Shown: piece by piece, positions 1 through 10,900 of the stretch | Layout of the letters: each line of letters opens with the position of its first letter | Position numbering within the stretch: position 1 is the stretch's first letter | Assembly: GCA_963921195.1 (NCBI GenBank) | Contig: OY992537.1 | Location: 177,833,021-177,897,020 of the forward strand | Direction: 5' to 3' | Source of the DNA: Pegoplata infirma | Taxonomy: Eukaryota; Arthropoda; Insecta; Diptera; Anthomyiidae | Length of the DNA stretch: 64,000 nt | Program-made: the position numbers and the translations under genes | Notes under the pieces: model-generated | The model's input: only the letters and a program-made list of their open reading frames with translations | Told to the model about the DNA's origin: nothing | Databases searched by the model: none

Positions 1-49
1 CAGCTGGAGCAGCAGCAACTGGACTTTCAACAACAGCGGAATCTGACAT
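1..49 (-). CDS. His1: Histone H1, 5' end only (cut by window edge)
   Basis: The first 16 codons of a linker histone H1 read leftward from an ATG at 47-49 and run off the window. The residues [16 protein letters not shown] match the N-terminus of the five complete H1 copies exactly. One silent difference is seen: Ser4 is TCC here and TCT in the other copies. It is the H1 of the unit lying to the left of the window, and its promoter is in the window (50-150). Confidence 0.95.
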   Translation of the reverse strand, partial: MSDSAVVESPVAAAPA

Positions 50-150
50 GTTTACTTTAATTTTATTTCACTTGAACACTTTTTAAACACAATTTGTATA
101 GCACTTATATTATGTGTGTGTTAGGGATAATGTATAGCTTAAGTACTACA
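50..150 (-). promoter_or_regulatory. H1 promoter region, unit 0
   Basis: The region upstream of the H1 ATG on the minus strand has an AGTGAAATAAAAT leader, a TATA-like ATATAAG (104-110, read on minus), and a GTGTGTG/CACACAC run at 114-120. The TATA-like site is about 55 bp before the ATG, which would leave a short 5' UTR. In D. melanogaster the H1 promoter is TATA-less and TRF2-dependent, so the functional role of ATATAAG is uncertain. Confidence 0.5.
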
Positions 151-1206
151 TATGAGAAGTTCATAGTAGTCCAAACAAGAAATTTCTTACTTTTTTAGGT
201 AAAACTTGTTTAAAATTTAACAAAAGTTTTTTCGAATTTTTAATTATTTTCACAAGAATTTTTAGAAATTTAATAAAATTTGTTTTCAATATTATAGACT
301 AGATATTTAAGTATGTATTAAAAATGGAAAAACTGAATTTTTCCTAATTAACATCTTTTTATTGACGTTTTAGGTGGCAGATTGTGAACAATTTTCTATA
401 AAATATTGACAAAATTGGGAAAATTTAATAAATTCCTTCAAAATTTTTACATTATTTTATTAAAATATCAAAATATATTATATATTTTATAAGATTGATA
501 AAAAATATTAACAAAAAAATAGTTTTTTGATTTTTGAAAATTATTTTAAAATTGACTCTATAATTGTAGATTTTCTGTATACTGGCTAACTTTTGAGGTA
601 ATAATTTAGTTTAATTTTCGTTTTGGAAAAATTAATAAAAAATCAATATTTTAATAAAATTAAATTTGAATTAGGGAAAATTCATATAGTTTAAATTAAA
701 AATACTGAAAAATAACTTTATATACGAAAATTCGTTCAATAACTCTTCAAAATACGCTTTAAACTTTATCTTTGATTCTTTCCCTTATAATATGTATAAC
801 CATCGGGTAGAATAATTATATATAGAATTTTCTTAAAAATTTACAATAATTTTAAAAATTTGCATTAATATCATATAAATTCATTTAAAATATGTAAACA
901 TATTTAATTTAATTACATTTTAAAATGTTTTGAGACAAAAAAAAGTGGATTTTTGAAATTTTGTATTTTTTTTATATGATTACTTGTTTTTATATTGGAG
1001 TTAAAATTCAACTCATTGAATTTAACTAATTTCTAAAGAAATTTAATTAAAATTTTAAACAAAAAAGATAGATTTTATTTTAAATAAATATATATTTTAA
1101 AATTACATCAATTTCCGCCACCCTATATACGTTTATTTCAAAATAATATACTATTAATACACAGCCTTTTATATACTTTTTCTACATATAAGAAATTTAT
1201 ATACGT

Positions 1207-1221
1207 TTTGCCGTCGGCAAA
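1207..1221. repeat. Palindrome TTTGCCGTCGGCAAA, H1-H3 spacer
   Basis: A perfect odd-length inverted repeat centred on T1214. It is a GC-rich island in AT-rich spacer about 1.2 kb upstream of the H1 start, and the same word recurs at the matching place in every unit. A related hairpin lies beyond the 3' end of H1. Confidence 0.8.
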
Positions 1222-2000
1222 CACAACTTTTTTACTTGAGTACTTCAGTATACAAAATATTACAATACATTAACACAACGTCTAAATAAATGAAAATCTA
1301 TTTTATGTTTATTTGTTAAACAAATTAAAGAATATAAAAAAAAAAACTAAAATGAATTTGTTTTTAAAAAATTACATTAAAAAAATAATGTCTAAATCTA
1401 TGTAAGAATTATATAAAAGAAATTTTCCGACGGCAAAATTAACATTTTTTCGCAAATTTATATGAAATTTTGTATAAAACTCTAAAATACTTAATAAAAC
1501 TCAATAGGAATTTGATAATTTGAAAAATATCAACTTTTCATAATAATTTAATGGTGAAAAAAGTTTGGCGCCAAACTTAAATTCGTGAAAATTTATGATT
1601 TTTTAATACAACTTGCACATAACATGTTTAAAGTCTACATAAAATTCTATAAAACTGCTTTAGTATTTAAGAAAATGCAAAATTTCATGAAAAATAATGA
1701 CAAGAAATTTTCGCGCCAAATGGTGTTTACAGAAATTTTCTTAATTTATATAAAATTTTTAACAAACAAAAATTATAAAATGAAAGAAATACAATTAAAA
1801 ATAAAAAAATATGTAAGAAAATACCATAATTTAAAGGACAACACAAATATAAAATTTTCGCGCCAAACAATTATAGCTAAAAATTCCCACAATATTTTTA
1901 AAATATTATCATATACGACCAATTTTAATAAAACTCAACCAAATATGTTTATACTGTAGCTCAAAAATTTATTTATTTATAAAAAAAAATATTATTTTAC

Positions 2001-2183
2001 AATTTGGCGGCAGAAAAATTTAGTCAAACCCCTAATAAAACTTAGGTAAATATGTATATAAAAAATAAACATTTATTCTTAAAAAAATTAATTTGGCGCC
2101 AAAATCTAGTCCTAATAAAACTTAGGAAAATATAAAAAAAATAAACATTTATTCTTAAAAAAAAAATAATTTGGCGCCAAATT
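2001..2183. repeat. Short tandem repeat with palindromic TTTGGCGCCAAA
   Basis: Segments of about 75-90 bp repeat, each carrying TAGTC, CCTAATAAAACTTAGG, AAATAAACATTTATTC and then TTTGGCG(C/G)C. The perfect E2F-like palindromes are at 2093-2104 and, extended to 16 bp, at 2168-2183. The block lies just downstream of the H3 3' end. Confidence 0.75.
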
Positions 2184-2260
2184 CATATCACTGAAAAATT
2201 AATAATAGAAATATTGTAGTTTTTGTAAAAAAATTATTCTCTTTTTCAAAAATATTTTGT

Positions 2261-2276
2261 GGTCCTGAAAAGGACC
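2261..2276 (-). terminator. H3 mRNA 3' stem-loop, unit 1
   Basis: On the mRNA strand this reads GGTCCTTTTCAGGACC: six base pairs and a UUUC loop, the SLBP-binding histone 3' end signal. It starts 48 nt after the stop codon. A purine-rich histone downstream element (AAAAAGAGA) follows at 2238-2246 on the minus strand. There is no sign of a used AATAAA polyadenylation site. Confidence 0.95.
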
Positions 2277-2324
2277 GATTGTTTGAAAAGATGTGGGTAT
2301 TTCTAGATGATGAAATGTTGTAAT

Positions 2325-3343
<1,019 letters not shown>

Positions 3344-3397
3344 ATTTTATGGAAAAATAACAAAAAAAATATCGACAAATTTAAAAAAAAAACAATC

Positions 3398-3413
3398 GGT
3401 CCTTTTCAGGACC
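3398..3413 (+). terminator. H4 mRNA 3' stem-loop, unit 1
   Basis: GGTCCTTTTCAGGACC, six base pairs and loop UUUC, 54 nt after the stop. It is followed by ACCACAAAA-type flank and the histone downstream element AAAAGAGA at 3428-3435. Confidence 0.95.
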
Positions 3414-5202
3414 ACAAAAACTTTTTTAAAAGAGATTTTACTTGTTTTAAATTATACCATTTTTTTTTTTTTAGAAATTTATTTTATTTTCAAAAAATTT
3501 TAATAATGATAAATTGAATATTTTTTAATTTTTTGTTGAAAGCCTTTGTAAATTACTTGGAAATATAATAAAAAAATAAAATTTTTGGCGCGAAAAATAT
3601 ATTTTTTCATTATTTTTTTTTATGTATAAATTTATTAAAAAACATATGTACATACTTATTCTATCTTTAGTGTAGGAGAATTTTTATTAAATTTTGTATT
3701 TTTATTCTTCTAATAGAATACATGATTATTGATTAATTAAATTTTTTTGTTAATGTCTTTGTATTTTTTGGAATTTTAATTTCTCAAGAATTTGTTTTTA
3801 CTTAATATAGATTTTTTTGGCGCGAAAAATTATATCTGTGGTAATATTTAAGTTCTAGACATTTTCTTGGTATATTTTTGATAAATATAATCATACACAC
3901 ACAAACAAATCTAAATTTCATAAAACTCCACCAGCAATGCTATGTACATACTTACATTAAAAAAACAACAAAAACATCCCTCCATAAACTAAAATAAAAT
4001 GAATGCTTTCAAATATCTCTACATACATACACATGTATGTGCGTATACACAAACGCCATATGCATACAACAAAAAGAAAATCTATAACAAAGCGTACGAT
4101 CTTTTGTTGTTTTTAAAGGCAGATGTATGTACATTTATAAAGATGTTTAGAAGAAAAATAAAGAATAGTAATTAAATCCTATATGAAAAATTCATGTCTA
4201 AGAAAACAATTTTATATAACAAAAATGAACATTATCTTCTTATAAAATAATCAAATAAATAATTTAATAAAAAAAAAATTTAATTTGTCATAAAATTATA
4301 TAGAGAAAAAATAAATACTAAAAAAATTAATAATCTTTTTAATTTTTTCTAAATTTCTTTATAAATATTTTTTAAAATATTGAAAAAAAAAAAATATCTA
4401 ACGAAAGGCAATTCTTTGTGTTACTTAAAAAATATTCATTTAAAACTACTTCATTTTTTTACTACTGTACATTTTAACTCACATTGAAAACAACAGCAAC
4501 TAACAGAACTGGTTTCACTATACAATCGTACACACAAATTAAACGAAAATATTTGTATAATACACACACACAATCACACACACGACAAAGAAAATCTATA
4601 ACACAGCAAAAGTACAATAATTTGTTGTTGATTTTTTTTTTAGTTGGAACAAATGGAGTTTTTTTTACTGATGTTTTGCGCGCCAACATTTTTTTTATAT
4701 CTAATGATGATAATTAAATTAAAAAAAAGGAAAAATTGATTTATTAAAAAAAGAAATAAATTATCTCAGTAAAAAAAAATAACTACATACAATATATATT
4801 TTTCGCGCCAAAAAAAAAAAACTAAGAATATTTTTTATTGAAAAATTAAAACTGAAAAAAAATAATTTCGCGCCAAAAAAAATATATATAATTTAATATA
4901 TATTTAAGAAAAATTTCAATTGAATAAAAAATTATATTTTTTTTCGCGCCAAAAAAAATCTAAGAATATTTTTTTTGGAATTTTATTGAAAATGAAAAAA
5001 AAAAAAAAAGAAAATTTCGCGCCAAAAAACATATATTTATGAATATTTTTTTATAATATTTAGAAAAAAATTTCAATTGAATAAAAAAGTATTTTTTTTC
5101 GCGCCAAAAAAAAATGTTTTTATTATGAATATATTTTTTTATTAAATGTAAAAAATAAGTGTAGTTTATGAAAATTTGTTCTCTTTTTTAAAAATAATTT
5201 GT
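3414..5202. other. H4-H2A convergent spacer, unit 1: no gene
   Basis: Non-coding, between two converging 3' ends. The left part has two TTTGGCGCGAAAA sites (near 3585 and 3820). The middle holds CA-rich and TACATACATA-rich sequence (3890-4140), and a related diverged block recurs near 4540-4640. The right part has a run of TTTCGCGCCAAAA sites (about 4678, 4804, 4868, 4945, 5017 and 5099) spaced roughly 65-125 bp apart. Short frames at 4474-4717 on both strands overlap each other and look non-coding. Confidence 0.8.
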
Positions 5203-5218
5203 CGTCCTGAAAAGGACG
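5203..5218 (-). terminator. H2A mRNA 3' stem-loop, unit 1
   Basis: On the mRNA strand this reads CGTCCTTTTCAGGACG: a six-bp stem closed by an outer C-G pair where H3, H4 and H2B have G-C. The loop is UUUC. The downstream element AAAAAAGAGA lies at 5180-5189 on minus. Confidence 0.95.
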
Positions 5219-5277
5219 GATTGTTTTTAATACGATGGTCTGTAGATAATATGTTTTTCGAATTTTTAGTTGTATAT

Positions 5278-5931
<654 letters not shown>

Positions 5932-6303
5932 ATGCCTCCTAAAGCAAGTGGTAAAGCAACCAAAAAGGCTGGTAAAGCTACAAAGAATATTACCAAAACT
6001 GACAAGACCAGAAGGAAGAAGCGTAAGGAATCTTATGCCATCTACATTTACAAAGTATTGAAACAAGTACATCCAGATACTGGTATTTCTTCAAAGGCCA
6101 TGAGTATCATGAACAGTTTTGTTAATGATATTTTTGAACGTATTGCTGCTGAAGCATCTCGTTTGGCTCAATACAATAAACGTTCTACCATCACCAGTCG
6201 GGAAATTCAAACTGCTGTCCGTCTATTGTTGCCCGGTGAATTGGCTAAGCACGCTGTTAGTGAAGGTACTAAAGCTGTCACCAAATATACCAGTTCCAAG
6301 TAA
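5932..6303 (+). CDS. His2B: Histone H2B
   Basis: A 123-codon intronless gene for core histone H2B. A short basic tail ([18 protein letters not shown]...[11 protein letters not shown]) precedes the fold [19 protein letters not shown]. The C-terminal helix ends [16 protein letters not shown], with the conserved ubiquitylation-site lysine in AVTKYTSS. I chose the ATG that begins MPPKAS because it matches the fly protein. An in-frame GTG extension to 5884 is fortuitous, since two extra A bases break it in units 3-6. It is convergent with H1. Confidence 0.99.
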   Translation: MPPKASGKATKKAGKATKNITKTDKTRRKKRKESYAIYIYKVLKQVHPDTGISSKAMSIMNSFVNDIFERIAAEASRLAQYNKRSTITSREIQTAVRLLLPGELAKHAVSEGTKAVTKYTSSK

Positions 6304-6337
6304 ATTTGACAACTATCATGCGAAAAATTCTATAAAA

Positions 6338-6353
6338 GGCCCTTTTCAGGGCC
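6338..6353 (+). terminator. H2B mRNA 3' stem-loop, unit 1
   Basis: GGCCCTTTTCAGGGCC, six base pairs and loop UUUC, 34 nt after the stop. The downstream element AAAAAAGAGA is at 6366-6375. Confidence 0.95.
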
Positions 6354-6454
6354 ACAAAATGAATTAAAAAAGAGATTTTACTTGTTTTGTTAGACTAACT
6401 ATTTTTCGTTATTTTCTGTGGGTTTTTTGCGCGCCAAAAATTTTTAAATATCTA

Positions 6455-6481
6455 ATGATGATGATGATGATGATGATGATG
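6455..6481 (+). repeat. (ATG)9 microsatellite
   Basis: Nine ATG copies just beyond the H2B 3' end, followed by AATGAATGAA. The copy number varies between units: 9, 17, 15, 10, 10 and 10. Confidence 0.95.
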
Positions 6482-9400
6482 AATGAATGAAAAATAAATT
6501 TATAATGAATAAATTACGATCGAATAAAGTTTTTTTTTTTTTATTTAACAAAATTTTTTTTTTCGCGCCAAGAAAAATGTTTTTTTCCGTGAAATTATTT
6601 AATTTGTCCAAAAAAATTTTTAAAAATCTGGCATCATTTTGTTGACTTATGTGCGCTTCTCATAACATCGAATGCTCAGGAGATAGAATCATTATCAGAA
6701 AAAGTCGTCCCCCCTCGGCAAAGAGAAAAAGAAAAAAAATATTAATGAAAATAAGGAGAAAAATTGCTTTATGATGATGAATAAAGAAGAAGAAAAAAAA
6801 AATCAAAATATAATTGAATAAAAATTTCCCATTTTTTGTTTCCAGCCACAAAAAATGTTTATGATTTTTTTTTTTAATTTTAAAGAAAAAACAATAAAAA
6901 CGTGTATTTATGAATAATTTTTGTTTTGATTTTATTTTTTGTTTAAATTTAATAAAAAAATATTTTTTCGCGCCAAAAGAAGAAAAACTATTTCTGTATT
7001 TTTTTAATAAAATTTAATAAAAAAAGTTTTATTTCGCGCAAAAAAAAAAATATTTATGAATATTTTATTTTTTAATTTTAAAAATCGCGCCAAATAAAAA
7101 AAAAATTAATATTTTTCTTTTTCTTTTAATTTTTTTTTTTTTTTTAATTTTAAGAAAAATTATATTAAATTAAATAAAAAAATCTTTTCGCGCCAAAAAA
7201 AGATATGAAATAATTGTTTTTTTTTTTTCTTTACTTTAAAGAGACTCTAAAGAAAAAAATTATAAAAACTATGAAAAATGGGCGAAAATTCATGTTTTTT
7301 TTTTTTTTTTTTTTGCGCGCCAACAATAACAAATAAATGAAATTTTTGTAAAATTTAAAAAAAAATCATAACAGTAAGAAAATTATAGTAAAATCGTCAA
7401 AAAATACTAAAAAATAGGGAATTTTTAAAAATAGAGATTTTTGCGCACCAATAATATGTAAGAAAGACAAATTTCAAAAAAATTAAGAAAAATTTTGGTA
7501 AATTTTACAAAAAATTACTGAAAAATAGGGAATTTAAAAAATTTAGATTTTTGCGCGCCAAAAATAAAAATAATAAATACAAATTTTTAAGAATCTTAAA
7601 AATAATAGTAAAATCGGCGAAAATTACTGAACCTCGAGAATTTTAGTTTTTTTTTGTACTTTTTTTGCGCGCCAAAAATATAAACTAAATGAAAATTAAA
7701 AAAATAAGAAGAATTGTAGTAAAATCGACGAAAAATTACTTAAAAATAAGGAATTTTTAAAAATAGAGATTTTTGTGCACCAAAAATACATAATAAATAA
7801 AAATTTAAAAAATAATAGTAAAATCGGCGAAAATACTGATAAATTGAGAATTTTTATTTTTTGCGCGCCAAAAATGTATAATAAATAAAAATTTTGTAAA
7901 ATTTAAAAAACTCGCAAAAGTAAGAAAGTTTTAAGTAAAATCGGCGAAAAATTAGTTAAAAATTGGAAAAAATTAAAAATTTAGATTTTTACGCGCCAAA
8001 TTAAAAAAATTAATGAAAATTTCAAAAAAATCATGAAAAAACTAGTAAAATCGGTCAAAATTACTAAAAATAGAGAATTTTTATTTTTTGCGCGCCAAAA
8101 ATGTATAATAAATTAAAATTTTCAAAAAATCCTAAAAAGTAGGAAAATAATATAGTAAAATTGGCGAAAAACTAGTGAAATTTTGGAAAATATTTAAAAA
8201 TAGAGATTTTTGCGCGCCAAAATATAAAATGAAAATAAATTTCAAAAAATCATAAAAAACTTGTAAAATAGGAGAAAATTACTAAAAAAAAATTAGTTTT
8301 TTTTTTTTTACGCGCCAAAAAAGTATAATAAATTTAAATTTTGTAAAATTTACAAAAAATCCTAAAAAGTAGGAAAAAATATAGTAAAATCGGCGAAAAA
8401 TTTGTGAAATATTAGAAAATTTTAAAATAGAGATTTTTGCGCGCCAAAAGAAAAAATAAATTAAAATTAAAAAAAAATCGTAAAAAACTAGTAAAATAAG
8501 AGAAAATTACTAAAAAAAATTGAGATTTTTTTTTACGCGCCAAAAAAGTATAATAAATTAAAATTTTGTAAAATTTACAAAAAATCATTAAACGTAGGAA
8601 AAAATATAGTAAAATTGGCAAAAAAATTAGTGAAATATTGGAAAATTTAAAAAATAGAGATTTTTGCGCGCCAAAAGAAAAAATAAATTAAAATTTAAAA
8701 AATCGTATAAAACTAGTAAAATAGGAGAAAATTAATAAAAAAAATAGAATTTTTATTTTTTACGCGCCAAAAAAGTAAAATAAATTTAAATTTTGTAAAA
8801 TTTACAAAAAATCATAAAAAGTAGGAAAAAATATAGTAAAATTGCCGAAAAATTAGTGAAATATTGGAAAATTTTTAAAAATAGAGATTTTTGCGCGCCA
8901 AAAATATAAAATAAATAAAAATTTCAAAAAATCATAAGAAAAAATAAAAAAACCGGCGAAAATGACTGAAAAATTGAGAATTCTTATTTTTACGCATCAA
9001 AAATGTATAAAAAATTAAATTTTTGTAAAATTTACAAAAAAATCCTAAAAATTAAGAAAAATTATAGTAAAATCGGAAAAAAAAAATTGTGAAAAATTGG
9101 AAAAATAAAGATTTTTGCGCGCCAAAAAATATAAAAATTTCAAAAAATCGTTAAAAAAAATAGTAAAATTGACAAAAATTACTAAAAAACTTGGGAATAT
9201 GGATAATAAATAAAAATTTTTACGAAATTTAAAAAAATCCTAGAAAGTAGGAAAAATTATAGTTAAATCGGTGAAAAAAAATTAGTGAAAATTTTTAAAA
9301 ATAGAGATTTTTGCGCGCCAAAAATATAAAAATTTAAAAAAAAATAGTAAAATCGGCAAAAATTACTGAAAAATACCTAAAAAGTAGGAAAAATTATTGT

Positions 9401-9853
9401 TAAATCGGTAGAAAATGAGTGAAAATTGAAAAAGTTTTAAATATTTTTTTTGCGCGCCAAAAATATATAATAAATAAAATTTAAAAAAAAATCATAAAAA
9501 AAATGTAAAATCGGTGAAAAATTACTGAAAATTAAGAATTTTATTTTTTTTTATAATTTTTAAGCGCAAAAAATATATCATTTATGAAAAATTAAATTGA
9601 AAAAATTGGTAATTTCACAAAATAGTAAAAAAAAAAATTAAGGAAATTTAAAAAAATTCCGTACTACAGAGAAAATTGAACAAAATTTTAACAAAAATTA
9701 TAGAAAAAAACTGAAAAATTTAAAAAATTTCAGAAAAAAATAATAAAAAATATTAAAACTTGAAAAATCATTGGAAAAAATTTGTAAACTTATAATAAAA
9801 AAAAAATGATGAATTGAAAAGTTACTAGGAAAACAAGCTAAAAAATCTACATT

Positions 9854-9886
9854 GCCGACGGCAAAACACTATTTTTTGCCGTCGGC
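9854..9886. repeat. 13-bp inverted repeat GCCGACGGCAAAA, unit 1
   Basis: Perfect 13-bp arms (9854-9866 and 9874-9886) around a 7-nt loop, lying about 280 bp beyond the H1 stem-loop. A further half-site, GGCGACGGCAA, is near 10058. Confidence 0.9.
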
Positions 9887-10166
9887 TAATTTAAGAAGAA
9901 AAAATATATATAAACTACAAAAGTACTTACTTCATAGGTAGAAAATAACTCTTGAGTGTTAAATATTTGACGCACTTTCAATTTTGTACTATATAATCTA
10001 AATTTTACCAAATTTGTTTATTTACGTTATTCTTTTATGATACCAAGCTTGTGTTTTGGCGACGGCAATTTAACTAATTTATATATTTTTTCCTAGAAAT
10101 TGTATTTTATAGGTAGACAAAATAAGTTTAATATGTTATTTAATCTCTTTTTTGTAAATATTTTGT

Positions 10167-10182
10167 AGCCCTGAAAAGGGCT
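10167..10182 (-). terminator. H1 mRNA 3' stem-loop, unit 1
   Basis: On the mRNA strand this reads AGCCCTTTTCAGGGCT. The outer pair is A-U, unlike the other four genes, and the loop is UUUC. The downstream element AAAAAAGAGA is at 10144-10153 on minus. Confidence 0.95.
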
Positions 10183-10252
10183 GTTTAGATAAATAAATCT
10201 TTTTTCGAATATCGAAAATAATTTGTTTTTCAAAAAACAATTTTGAAAAAAT

Positions 10253-10900
10253 TTACTTTTTAGCGGCTTTTTTGGCAGCTGGCTTCTTTGCTGGAGCAGC
10301 CTTTTTAGCTGGTTTGGCAGCAGCAGTTTTTGCCTTGGGTGCCTTTGGTTTAGTAGCGGGTGCTTTTTTGACGGCTGCTGGTTTTGCTTTAGCTGGTGCC
10401 TTTTTAACGGCAGGTTTTGCTTTAGCTGCAGTCTTTTTGGCGGCAGATGGTTTCTTTGCAGCGACAGCCTTTTTAGTGGCGGCGGCCTTCTTCTTTTTCT
10501 CACCAGCAGCAGCAGTCTTTTTCTTAGCAGCAGCAGCTTTTGCTACCTTTGGTTTGGAATCTTTGGCTGACAATTTGAATGAACCAGAAGCACCCTTACC
10601 TTTAGTTTGAATCAATTTTCCACTGGCAACAGAACTGACCAAATATTTTTTGATGAAAGGAGCCAATTTTTGGGCATCTACCTTATATGTACTGACAAGG
10701 TATTTCTTAATGGCTTGAATTGATGAACCACCACGTTCTTTCAAGGTATTAATGGCAGCATCTACCATTACTTGAGTTGTTGGATGAGATGGAGTAGCGG
10801 ATGGTTTCTTTGCCTTTGGAGTGGCGGCAGCTTTTTTACCCTTCTTCTCGGCAGCTGGAGCAGCAGCAACTGGACTTTCAACAACAGCAGAATCTGACAT
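10253..10900 (-). CDS. His1: Linker histone H1 (V165 variant)
   Basis: A 215-codon intronless gene for linker histone H1, which binds linker DNA at the nucleosome dyad. An Ala/Pro/Lys N-tail (1-38) precedes a winged-helix globular domain (about 39-112, [13 protein letters not shown] through GSFKLSA, including LKERGGSS and [11 protein letters not shown]). A Lys/Ala/Pro-rich C-tail follows, with repeated AAKKA and KAKPA words. It is shorter than the 256-residue D. melanogaster H1, mainly in the tails. This is the only complete copy with Val165 (GTT); the other four have Ala (GCC). Confidence 0.98.
   Translation of the reverse strand: MSDSAVVESPVAAAPAAEKKGKKAAATPKAKKPSATPSHPTTQVMVDAAINTLKERGGSSIQAIKKYLVSTYKVDAQKLAPFIKKYLVSSVASGKLIQTKGKGASGSFKLSAKDSKPKVAKAAAAKKKTAAAGEKKKKAAATKKAVAAKKPSAAKKTAAKAKPAVKKAPAKAKPAAVKKAPATKPKAPKAKTAAAKPAKKAAPAKKPAAKKAAKK

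Larger units (their letters stand above)
1..2260. repeat. Partial histone repeat unit 0 (H1 start and H1-H3 spacer)
   Basis: This is the tail of the repeat unit preceding unit 1. It holds the first codons of H1, its promoter and the 2.2-kb H1-H3 spacer. It aligns to 10852-13307 except for a local duplication there. Confidence 0.9.
151..2260. other. H1-H3 spacer, unit 0/1: AT-rich, no gene
   Basis: This non-coding spacer of about 2.1 kb is extremely AT-rich. It holds a GCCGTCGGC palindrome (1207-1221), a CCGACGGCAAAA half-site near 1428, and an 18-bp perfect palindrome around GGCGCC (1561-1578). TTCGCGCCAAA sites lie near 1709 and 1858, and a short tandem repeat containing TTTGGCGCCAAA is at 2001-2183. 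An open frame at 1585-1959 is low-complexity Lys/Asn/Ile/Phe-rich and is not kept open in the other copies, so I do not call it a gene. Confidence 0.8.
6354..10166. repeat. H2B-H1 spacer, unit 1: satellite-like array of E2F-like sites
   Basis: 3.8 kb without a gene. TTTCGCGCCAAAA-type sites occur near 6430, 6563, 6969, 7086, 7189 and 7314. From about 7440 to 9460 a degenerate tandem repeat takes over, each monomer holding TAGAGATTTTTGCGCGCCAAAA or TTTTTTACGCGCCAAAA, then TAGTAAAATCGGCGAAAAA and GTGAAATATTGGAAAA words. The cores at 8212, 8310, 8439, 8535, 8666, 8762 and 8893 alternate in spacing. The rest (9560-9840) is A-rich without clear motifs, then a GCCGACGGC hairpin at 9854. Confidence 0.85.

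Noticed and set aside
1585..1959. 124-codon open frame in the H1-H3 spacer
   Set aside because: AT-rich low-complexity composition, not kept in the equivalent spacers, no recognisable domain.
2238..2246. Possible U7 snRNA gene within the array
   Set aside because: Only the U7-target purine element is present beside each gene; I found no U7-like RNA gene with Sm site and stem.
6660..6851. 63-codon Phe/Ile-rich frame conserved in all units
   Set aside because: Nucleotide conservation of unit copies explains it; the composition is low-complexity and no coding signature is visible.
7300..9500. Possible CRISPR-like array in the spacer
   Set aside because: Repeats are degenerate and the spacers between them are themselves related; eukaryotic satellite, no cas genes.
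10093..10503. Arg/Pro/Leu/Gln-rich frame overlapping H1 on the same strand
   Set aside because: Frame-shifted reading of the repetitive H1 tail running past the H1 stop and through the stem-loop.
10272..10610. Ala/Phe-rich frame opposite H1
   Set aside because: Antisense shadow of the Lys/Ala-rich H1 tail.
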